From the NCBI GenBank assembly GCA_963931995.1, contig OZ008369.1, forward strand, positions 1,364,001 to 1,428,000: a stretch of 64,000 nt of DNA, given 5' to 3'. Shown here in pieces: positions 54,618-64,000 of the stretch; position 1 is the stretch's first letter; every line of letters begins with the position of its first letter. Source of the DNA: Phaonia tiefii. Taxonomy: Eukaryota > Arthropoda > Insecta > Diptera > Muscidae. Both the position numbers and the translations under genes were made by a program. A model generated the notes under the pieces. The model searched no databases and had not been told where the DNA came from. It saw only the letters and a program-made list of their open reading frames with translations.

Positions 54618-55140
54618 ATATCAAAACTGTGGACCTATATGGTACAGTGCCAAAAAATTGTCGTCCTAGTCTTTGGAGCCGATAGTTTCTCTCATGGATG
54701 GTAAAACTTGCAGGGGCTATATCAAAACATCGACGAATATGGGCAATTTTCTAAAGCCCAGGTAAAGCTTATATACCAAATTTTGTTGACATCTGATGAT
54801 ATTTGTAGTCTCTACAGCCAATTGCACCAAGAATTGGAAGCCGGTTTGTATTAGGACAATATCCTCAAAAAGAGCTTTTTAAGGCTCAGGAGGCGATAGT
54901 TCCAATCATCAAATTTGAAATTTGGTTGGTAGAAATGTATTAAAACATACCGATATGGGCAATTTTCAAACACAATCAAACTAATGCACCAACCAAAATC
55001 GTTCAAATTTGTAAATGTAAATTTGTTTAGAGGTAGATTTTTGTATGGATTATATTAAAACGTGGATCCATATAGGTAATTCTTAATAGAGTTCGTCTAT
55101 TATCCAATTAAAGGCTATGCAAAAAATTCCGTTGAAAACG
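54618..55140. repeat. Degenerate unit repeat (muscoid-type)
   Basis: The phrase TAT(C/T)AAAAC....GA....ATATGG..AATT recurs near 54620, 54720, 54940 and 55047, spaced at multiples of roughly 100 bp. This is the kind of internally repetitive dispersed DNA known in muscoid flies. The full-length SINE inserted into the first unit. Confidence 0.5.
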
Positions 55141-55244
55141 GTTTGTAATTGCGAGCTGTACTCTGATAAGAAAAATACATGGATTGACGCACATACCTAA
55201 ATCGATTCAGGAAGTAAATCTGAATTGATCGGATTATATGTCTC

Positions 55245-55447
55245 TGATACTTTAAATTTCTTTCGATGACAGCCACCTTGCTTAGCGACGGTAATTAGCA
55301 ATGGAAAGCTTTTCATAGACCCCTTCGGAATCGCTTTAAATCGGTAGATCAAAATCAGTGAGGGTAAACCTCGAGAGCGCACAGTTTTCTGATTGTGAGA
55401 AGCTCTCCCCAGCCTATTCATGGGATGTAATGGGAATCTATTTGTTT
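55245..55447 (+). mobile_element. tRNA-derived SINE, family S, 5'-truncated, diverged
   Basis: TTTCTTTCGATGACAGCCAC, GCTTAGCGACGG, ATCAAAATCAGTGAGGGT, GAGAGCGCACAG, CTGATTGTGAGAAGCTCTCC, TTCATGGGATGTAATGGGAA; the head is absent. Confidence 0.75.
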
Positions 55448-56404
55448 ATTAGTAAAATGTAGAATGAGGTCCTAACATCATATTGAAGTAGAAAAATACA
55501 GAATGCAAATAACTAACGCAAATACCTTGCAGGTAAGTATATGGATTTTCCAAACATAAGAATGGACCCTGCATAATATTTCAGGGTCCGTTTTTTCATC
55601 GTGTAGGCTCCGTTAAAATCCCTATTTAAGTTCAAGTATAAAGTCTGTTATAGTGAGCTTCAAAGTAGAAAGTATTTGGTTATGCTGGCTCTAATTTTTG
55701 GGTCGTTACTGGTCGGAAAAATGTATTTTAAGTAATTCTGTCGCAGTTATATTACGGGCGTCGCATAGTGGTACCGATTACAAAAATGGGTCAATAATGT
55801 CAGAAATTCTACACTATTGGTCTTATTGTTGTAGAATGTACTAGATATTTGTAGGGGAGGAGTCAACGTTTTGCTACAGGGTGTCAACGTTGGCCACCCG
55901 GGTTAAGTTCAAATTTTCAAAGCATGTATCTTCTAAACTTGTAACCATATTTCAAAGATTGTTTGTTTTTCAAATTTTACAAAGCAGCACAAACAAAAGC
56001 CGTAATGAGTCGTGTGTCTAACCGTTGCAATGATATTTGGAATCAAATGTTTAAAATGTACATTCTAGCACTGCTTTTTATTTAGATTTTTGCTAATAAC
56101 TTGATATTTTTTAATCAACATTTAGTTCTAAAACCACAGTTCCATTGGAAAGATTTTAACAAAATGTAAGTTGTACGTGGATTTGGCAAAGGTACTAAAT
56201 GTCATTTAAAAACTTTTTCGATTTTAGGAATTGGATATTGCCGATTTCTATACTTTTTTTTAATCAAACTTGAGAAAACTGAAATATCTGTAAAACGTAG
56301 TTATATACTTCTAATCGAATTTACATAAAATTTTCGAGAAAAAAATATTTTAGAATATTTTTCGTATTTTTTTCATGAATGTGAAAGTAATGTTCGCCAC
56401 ATAA

Positions 56405-57300
56405 GCATAAGTGTCGGTAACGTACGCAAACGCAATTTACAGATGCTGTACCCTACCTGGTGTGCTGGTCAATATGATAACCTTTCGCAAAACTCTGCAG
56501 ATCAGGAAGAAATATGGAATTAAGCTATATTACATCAAACGCCAATCATTTACTGAAAACTCTGATTTTGCCACGTCCATTTTGGAACCGCCTATACAAA
56601 GGCTAGGTTGGAAGCAAGTTGGTATGCTAATAACTTCTAATCACTTAGGTTTCGATAATATTTCATAAATGCCACTCTGGTACTAAAAATGGACGATTTT
56701 GCCACTCCCATATTGCTACCTCCAATACAAAAGAATTATGGAACTCATATTAGTCGATGGATAGCTCCTGTAAAAAAAATTTATCGTAATGGAAGTCGGT
56801 ACTGGCAAATATTTTATCAAATTATATTCTATCCAAAAATGAATGGCTGTGCCACGACCGTCACGGTACCTCCCATACAAAAGTTTGGCAGCACACCAAC
56901 TGTTTGATACAATAAGACCCCTTTCACACTCGGCAAGTTACTTGCGCAAGTCAGTTTTTCAACTTTCCGAGTACAAGCAAGTCTGTACTCAAAATTTATT
57001 CCCCTATCCCGACCTTACCTCTGTCATCAACAAACCAAGACTTGGGCAAGAGACTTGCGCAAGTAACTTGCCGAGTGTGAAAGGGGTCTAACTCCCGTAA
57101 AATACTATCGATCTGAATAAAATATATTTCGTCAAACGACAGGCACGTATAGAAAGAGGGCGAGTTTGCCACGCCCATTAAGTTACCTCCAATAAAAGAG
57201 AAAAGAGATCTGGTCGGTCGACCCGCCAGCTCCATTAAAACACAACCGATCTTAATGATATTGGGTACTTTGAGGAAATTTTGTTACCCACAACTCTATA
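56405..57300 (-). repeat. Family T repeat, partial copy 3
   Basis: Units with GCCACGTCCATTTTGGAACC, GCCACTCCCATATTGCTACC, CACGGTACCTCCCATACAAA and GCCACGCCCATTAAGTTACC at about 56570, 56700, 56855 and 57170. Same orientation as copy 2. Outer CCCTCACC edges not found. A MITE interrupts it at 56916. Confidence 0.65.
56916..57088. mobile_element. PIF/Harbinger MITE with perfect 37-bp TIRs, 173 bp
   Basis: Starts GACCCCTTTCACACTCGG and ends with its exact complement; by my reading all 37 terminal bases pair. TAA is duplicated on both sides (56913-56915, 57089-57091). The centre is ~100 bp without coding capacity. The perfect TIRs inside a decayed family T copy mark this as one of the youngest insertions here. 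Confidence 0.88.
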
Positions 57301-57532
57301 CTTGATAATGGACGACAGTGCAAACATTTACATTTTAAACATTTGATTCCAAATATCTTTGTAACGTGCAGAGACACCACACTCCGCATGTTTTTTGATT
57401 GCGTTGCTCAATAGAATCTCAAACAAAAAAAATATTGAAATCGGTTTACAAGATTAGAAGTTACGTGCCATGTGTCTAAACTAACATTTAGACACACATA
57501 AGAATATAAATTGCCATTATTTTCTGAATTTT

Positions 57533-57660
57533 ACTTTAAATTGTACTTAAAACGCTATCATTAAATTTATATTGAATTGTTATAAAAATGGATTGTACTT
57601 TAAATTGTACTTAAAATGCCATCATTGAATTTTTCTAAACAATTATACAAAATGAATTGT
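57533..57660. repeat. Tandem pair, 64-bp unit
   Basis: ACTTTAAATTGTACTTAAAA followed by CATCATT.AATTT and AATTGT..TA occurs at 57533 and again at 57597. A third start (GAATTGTACGTAAAGT, 57654) may be a partial unit. Confidence 0.75.
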
Positions 57661-57945
57661 ACGTAAAGTTACCACAATTATGGTGAAATAACTTCGAAAT
57701 CTATAACTGCTAGAATCAAGTTACATTCGATCATGAATATTGTTAAACTTTTACTTTCTCAGCCGCATTCTTAAGTGAAGGATACCCCGCTAACTTATTT
57801 ACTCGTGTGTACACCATGAAAGTTTGAACATTACCAAGGTGGTATATTTTGACACCCTGCAGCAAAACTTGCATTGCAACAGGGTGCCACATGCCAATGC
57901 CACATTCTGAGAGACTGACACCTCCTCTACAAATTCCTAGTCGAA

Positions 57946-60759
57946 TTCCTAGTTTTTTGTAAACGGACTCACTGTGTTTTATAAGATGTGTAGTAACATC
58001 AATGGGTTCCTAATTTTAAAAGTTTATTTTAAAAAACAATTCATTTGAGATCTATAGATATCTCAGACAATCATTCAAATATTTTTCTGAAAATACTATA
58101 CTTTTTTTGTGCATCTTTCTCCCAAATTCAAACTTCTGGCGCCACATTCGAGACAACAGAATACATACTGACTTTCACATAAGCAGAATCCAGTTACCCG
58201 AAATTCGAACCTCTTAGACCCTGCTATCGATTATCTCAGGTGAATTTTTGACCATAGGTTTTTTTGTACGAAAAGGATGTACTTGCATTTAGTGTAAATT
58301 GAAACAAATGAAAGTGCGGATTGGGAGTCTTCAAAATTTTAGGAAATCTCCACACCCCTGGTCATAACCACAAATAGTCCTCTAAGGATTTTGGTCTAGT
58401 CGAAATTCAGGCCCGTCTGATATTGATGATCGTAGGAACGGCGTCTGTAGACTGGTGGGCATCAATGTCAAATTAAACGACCGACACTTATTACTAAATC
58501 TTGATCTCATTGACGCTTCTCAAATTTTATTCAAAAACTCTAACAACGACCAACAAATCAATGTTCTGGTCTGTGTTTGACGGGAGGCTTTAGAAGTAGA
58601 TCACTGCTGACTGGTTCCGTTTCATATTCTATAATAAATGCTACTAAGTCGTGCAACTTGGAAACCCCGATTACCCAACCGTGAATGAATTCTAATCCTT
58701 TGTCCTTAATATCTATAATCGAATAATAAAAAAACACAATTGTTAGTAATTTCCATTACTTGCACAAAATTACAATCACATCAAATCCTGGTGGGAGTTG
58801 TTACGCTTCATTTGAATGAAAATCCAGAAAACTCAAAAGACAATCAGACATTCATAATCCCAGCGAAAAAGTTTCCGGACAAAGCCAAAGGAGCAAACGA
58901 AATGAAACGAAAGCTGGTAAATATGTAAAAATAAACTTGGCCCTTAATCGCTTTTAAATGAAGACATTCATTTTCACAACTACAACAACAATAGCAACAA
59001 TACGTATACATTTTTATGGGTTGCCACACATTTTATTTAAATTTATTTTAATGAACATTGCCCTGGAGGAACGCAAGGGAATTCCTCTGAACTCTTTCAC
59101 ATAATAAGGGCTTTAATGGATGGGAGAAAGGGTTGACTATGATGACGACGACTAGGAAGGCAACTACTACAATGTTAGTGAGGGAAGAGCGGCTGCCAAT
59201 AGTTAAGGTTGGCGGGCGCATTAGAAGGGTTGCTTTTTGGTTTTGTGGGCTGCCAGGAGTTGTTGGAGTTGCTTTGGTGGTTATATTGTGTGTTACGGTG
59301 TTAATTTTTCCGCAGACAAGTGAATTGTTACGGCTGTATGGAATTTACTAAATTAAATGATTAACATTTGTGTGTTGGCAACATTCCACCGTCTCGACAA
59401 ACAGGAATGCTAAGCAAGCGCGTCGAACGTGGATAATTAGAACAACAAAAAGTGAAAGGACGATAAGGACGAGGATGATAATATTTAAAGATGGCATAAT
59501 TTACTCAACAATTCGTTATACATTTCAAGTGTTAATCAGGCGACGAGCGAAAGTATTAAAATGTAAGATTTTGATTACTCTTGAAATCCAAACTTAAAGA
59601 GATTTTTTGATATCAACTTGATTTAATTCATTCATCATTATAACAATGAAGGAAGTTGCAGATCTAAACTCTTGAAGGAATTGGCGCTACGTACACAAAT
59701 TCTCTCTCTAACTCTCTCTTTATGTGCTGTAACAGGAGGTATGCGCTAAGTGTATCATCCCAATGGAAACCAGGACTTTGACGCGCAATTCTAGGAAACA
59801 ACAAACATCTCTACGTTTGTATTTATATATATCCATATGTACCTACTATTGTGGCTTTATAGCCAGAATACAACATCATCTAATTTGTATTCCAGACGAG
59901 TTGTCGCAGAAAACAACACGTCTTGCATATTAACGAATGCGTTGTTTGTTATTTGACCAGAAAAAGAAGTCACAAACTAGGGAAAGGGAATCTTCGTAAA
60001 TTGTACTCTGTCGAAGTTCCTTCACGAAAATTTAATAAAAACTGAACTTTAAAGAGATACAGTTATTGTAGCTACTGTTTTTAGGGGAAATCGTTTTTTG
60101 CTTTCATTTTACTGAAACATCTATACATTTAAATTCAATGCAATATATTCATAAGAAATTGAATAGAAATCGCACTACCCATACAGTCATTGGGGGATGT
60201 TGTTGTTTATTACCCACTAAATTGTCAATACTTTCGTTTGTTTTGTATTTGATGAGGGGGGTTACGAAATATGACGCAGGCGCTTTGCTGCAGCCCCCAA
60301 ACAATTTGTTATCAACAATACAGTCTGTGAACAGTTTTAACCCGTTTGGAACAGGAAGGGCATAAAGCGGCAAATTATTATTTACAGAATACAGAATATC
60401 ATTCTTGTACTCTAGGTCGCACTGTGGTACAGCTATTAACCGAATTCCGTACCCAATTAAAAGCAGATTTATAGCTCACACACAAATCTGAAATTTAATG
60501 AATGATAGAACAACAACTCACGCTAAACCAGGCATTTTAACCTGTGACTGTTACTAAAAAAATTTAAATGATTTTGAAATTTAAAACTTTCCAATACCGG
60601 TTAAGCCGGATTATAGTTTGAACCGATAATTCATGAGTTTTGTTTCCGAACTATATTTTTTTAGTGACAAATTAGTTTTTTGAAACAGTATTGAAAATTT
60701 ACAATCAGACAATTTAATTTCTTTGTTTGCTGATTTCTATCTTAATATTTATTGTTTTA
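57946..60759. other. Gene-poor DNA
   Basis: No supported gene. The frame at 59133-59351 (72 codons) has a hydrophobic C-terminal half (GVVGVALVVILCVTVLIF) and a basic start, but nothing recognisable. A CTCTCTC tract lies at 59700-59721. Confidence 0.45.
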
Positions 60760-60925
60760 GCGGTTAAATTTCTTTCAATGGCGGTCACCTCACATAGTGC
60801 CGGCGACACTATCGAGTATTTAGCCATGAAAAACCTTCTCAAAATACCGTCCCAATCAGTGAGTATAAATCTGGAAAGCGCACAGCTACTTCATGGAATA
60901 TAATGGGAATACATTTATTTATTTA
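60760..60925 (+). mobile_element. tRNA-derived SINE, family S, 5'-truncated with internal deletion
   Basis: AATTTCTTTCAATGGCGGTC, GGCGACACTATCGAGTATTT, AGCCATGAAAAACCTTCTC, then CCCAATCAGTGAGTATAA directly after AAAATACCGT (about 25 bp missing), AAAGCGCACAGCT and CTTCATGGAATATAATGGGA. Confidence 0.8.
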
Positions 60926-63900
60926 TTTTAGAACACAAGTAATAATTTCAATTCTTTTTGAAATAAAAATTAAAAACAACAGTTATAAATAACTTCTAAA
61001 CATAACAATCAGAAAAACTTCTAGCAACAAGCACAAGGAAGGCACATATGTAGTAGGGTATATATGCATAATGTCTGGTTGTTGAACAACATTTTCCTAC
61101 TGATTTGTATAGATTAAAATTGAAATATAACAATTGCTTACAGTCCCTGTTCCAAGCAATTGCTACATAATCAGATCTCAATAACGGAAAATCCAAGATA
61201 TGGATTAATCATTAAATTTTTCAGCAAAATGTGATTCGTAGCTCCTTATATCCCAAATTGAGTGGCACACCCATATGTATGGAGATTCTGAAGGATTGTA
61301 CATTTCTGGCCATACAAGACAGTTTAGTTAAATACATATGTATTTGACTGACCTTCGTGAAACAAGATTCACTTGGATTTAGTAGTAGACATAAAAATAA
61401 GAATATTTTCGTTAAATTAACAACATTATAGTAACCACTATGCAGTGATACTAACTAGTCTTTGTAGCATTTAAAAAGTAGTTATTGAGATATTTTGGAA
61501 AACAAAAATTAAACTTTTTGCGGTGAACTTTCGAAGCGTTAAAAATACGCCTAGAAATAATCGTTTGATGTAATTTTGTTCAGTAGAAATGATTGTAAAT
61601 ATGTTTTAAGGTTATACTAAGTCACGCCTATTCAAAGAGCCTCTTTAATTGATAGAAGTATCAATAATCAACCTGCAAAAGCGGCGTGGATTTTATTCAA
61701 AAAATCAATGCATGCGATTTAATTGCAACACATTTATAACTTAGATAAATCTATCTATTTGCAACATTCATAAGAGCCTCAAGGTGTTACGGAAATGTGA
61801 CATGATTTCCAATAAAATACTATAACTTTCAGTATTTGTGAACTTTCGAAAAAGGGTAGAAATAATAAAATTGACCGTTCCGTTAAAATTAAAAATAATT
61901 TTCTCACTGCGGTTGAACCATCTGACGGAACAAGTTACTTCAAAAATATTAAACAGTTATTCTTCAAGCTATAGACACAATCTCACACATTTCCATTACA
62001 ATATATATTTGTCTACCAATGTCAAGCATTTAGAAAGCAAGTACAGCCATAATCTCCAATAGTTCAAGAGATATTAGAATTTTTGATTATGTATTTGTTT
62101 ATAGCTGTTGATTTGGGTCACACCTTGCATAAATTCTCTTCAGTACAGTTATTATTTGTAAACACAATTTTATGGATAATTTGTTGTCCAGCGCAATTAC
62201 TTCATCTAGTTACAGATAAAGGTACAGTATTAACCTCTAAGGGTTTAGATCAAAATTTAAAAGTTTATTTCTAATATTTCCAAAATATCTATTAAAAGGT
62301 TAACATTTATTCATCAGCTAATATTACATCACGTGGCAACCCTATGTGGCGTTTTACTCAATCAGCTGATTTTCGCTTATAAAGCGGTTACATTTGAAAT
62401 GCAATCCTCGTTCGCAGGACACTTACACACATATACCCACACTCATGCAATATTTCATTGGATGTGTAAACAGTCTGGAATATGTGGGTGTTAGTGGAGT
62501 CCTATATAAGTTTATAAATTCACAACAATTTCCATAGTAAGAGTGACAATTTCTGTGTTGTAGATATGACAGTGTATGTGTCGGTATGTGAGCCTCATAC
62601 TTTATTCTGATCCTGTAACCGAGTATAACGTCCTTCCTTAATTTGTGATGCAACAAACAACTGAAGCAAAACAAAAAACTCCGATTTGATTTTCAGAATT
62701 TCAAATCAATTTTTTTCCATCCACTGGCGGCCAATGATGCTGGCGCAGCGCCATCTTCGAAATCTGTGTACGAGTATTCAGTCAAGAGTCAGAGAGAAAT
62801 CAAGTCCATGTCAGATTCAGCATGGGAGTGTGTCTGTTTGAAGTATTGATATTATAAACATCATCAGGATGGAGCAGCAACAGCAGCAGCTTCATCATCA
62901 TCGTCAGTGAGAACAACACAATCCTTGGTTGTTTCCTTTTGCTCCATATAATGCTGCTGCCATGGAAGAGGAATAAATAAACAAATGCCGGCGAAAAAGC
63001 ACCAGCCTGCTGCTGTGGCTGCAGCAGTAAACGCCTTCTTTCGTCTTCTGCTCCAAACGTCGGTGTGAGTGACTTTTTCTCTGAATGTGTGTGCCAGAGA
63101 GTTTGTTGAATATTTTATGCATGCAGCAGCCGTAAAATTTATACCCGGCAAACAAGGTTAAGGTTACACTTTCGAAAAATGCTCGCACACCCAAAAGAGT
63201 GATAAAAACCTACGACGACAAAAACATTGGCAAACAAACCAGCCAGCAACCATGTCTCGCTCCTCAACTCCATAAACTAATTTATGATTATTACTCGTAA
63301 TCATCAGATATGCCACAGAAAAGCAAAAAACAATCAACGATACACATGCATGAGATATAGGAACTCTTGCTCCTCGACTCCACTCCAGTTCATTCATTCA
63401 TCAGAGCTGACTGTGATGTGTTGGGGTGGTGGTGGGGTTTCGCAGGAGTGGGTGTTACCACGCGCGCAGAGCAGGAAGAGCAACGAAATCCAGGAAGAAT
63501 TCATAAAAATGCAACCTGTGTTTTTGTTTATGAATTCATTCATTCATATGTGTTGATATGTTTTGGCAGTCTTTTTCATATTTCTGATATGAAATTTATT
63601 CTTTCTGGTTTCTCTTTTGGGCAAAAGCCCTACTGTTGTTGAGGTAGATCGTGGCGTGTGCTTGAGAATAATTGGCATTTTATAAGCGGTTTTTACCTTT
63701 AAATGAATATGATAGGATAATAAGGGTAATCGCCATTTGAAATCTGGGAAATATTAGTGATCCGATCATCTGGTACATAATTCAATACGTTGTTGATCAC
63801 CAGAGCAGCATTTGACAGAGATAGTGTGGCGATTTCAAACAATTCAATGATATGGAAATATCATATTATTAGATCAAATAGAAGGATTCGCGGAGATAGA

Positions 63901-64000
63901 GAAATGGAGTGATAATCCTTTCCAAATCAATTATGTATCAATTTAGGGGAACACAAACACATCTGTTTGCAGAGTGGCAAACAAAATATAACAATTACAA
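60926..64000. other. Gene-poor DNA, CAG/CTG-rich near 62.87-63.03 kb
   Basis: No supported gene. GCAGCAACAGCAGCAGC (62875-62891), CAGCCTGCTGCTGTGGCTGC and TTCATCATCATCG patches occur at 62875-63030. From 62,700 on, the sequence is less AT-rich than the rest and could be near a transcribed region outside the window, but no exon can be called. Confidence 0.4.

Larger units (their letters stand above)
55848..57945. mobile_element. Long-inverted-repeat element, interrupted
   Basis: Left arm about 55848-56068; right arm about 57310-57945 reversed. Matching parts are TTGTAGGGGAGG.GTCA, TTTTGCTACAGGGTGTCAA, then (left 55925-56068) GTATCTTCTAAACTTGTAA and ATATTTGGAATCAAATGT, then TTAAAATGTA. These have mirror matches at 57930-57830 and 57485-57315. 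The right arm has an extra ~350 bp that includes a 64-bp tandem pair. The interior holds family T copy 3. The terminal bases and target duplication are not clear. Confidence 0.55.

Noticed and set aside
59133..59351. Small membrane protein gene
   Set aside because: Short frame without homologue, splice context or codon signature; hydrophobicity follows from GTT/TTG-rich DNA.

Overview
The window looks like AT-rich nuclear DNA of a higher fly (Diptera, probably a muscoid/calyptrate). The evidence is a BEL/Pao retrotransposon of insect type, mariner-like transposases with a DUF4817-type N-terminus, tRNA-derived SINEs, and dispersed repeats built from degenerate units of about 100-150 bp, a style familiar from muscoid genomes. 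Species cannot be named from sequence alone. No host protein-coding gene, rRNA or functional tRNA gene can be supported. Nearly every open frame is short, lacks recognisable domains and has no codon signature, so the window is best read as intergenic or long-intron sequence filled with transposable elements (TEs) of different ages.

Layout. 0.7-1.8 kb: a bounded repeat of six ~120-155 bp units (family T), which recurs inverted at 28.7-30.0 kb and partially at 12.7 and 56.4-57.3 kb. 2.0-2.6 kb: broken, unidentified TE-like coding sequence. 3.2 kb: a PIF/Harbinger-like MITE. 7.4-8.1, 11.9-12.6 and 13.7-17.6 kb: three copies of another repeat (family E). The third copy is split by a 2.3-kb fold-back-like element carrying a truncated gene and by a mariner with a decayed transposase. 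12.9-13.7 kb: a palindrome- and tandem-rich block made of ACCCAT-type words. 18.2-19.0 kb: a second mariner whose reading frame is intact but lacks the catalytic domain. It abuts a GGC-rich element with an apparent 10-bp target duplication. 20.9-27.4 kb: a nearly complete BEL/Pao element on the minus strand with LTRs, primer-binding site, gag, protease, reverse transcriptase, RNase H, integrase and an extra zinc-knuckle ORF, inactivated by frameshifts and one stop.

28-64 kb: tRNA-derived SINE copies (seven on the plus strand plus one minus-strand head), a second tRNA-like SINE at 32.8 kb, several MITEs (35.1, 50.6 and 56.9 kb), two decayed non-LTR retrotransposons (37.3-37.9 and 41.9-44.7 kb), and a long inverted-repeat element at 55.8-58.0 kb interrupted by family T. 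The rest is AT-rich DNA with microsatellites.

The pieces do not form a host pathway. What they show is a nesting history: family E is older than the fold-back element and the first mariner; the second mariner is older than the GGC-rich insertion; the unit repeat at 54.6 kb is older than the SINE in it; family T is older than the MITE at 56.9 kb. The strongest candidates for something under-described are the catalytic-domain-less mariner ORF, the fold-back element whose arms include the 3' end of its own gene, the extra zinc-knuckle ORF that ends inside the BEL 3' LTR, and the ACCCAT palindrome block.
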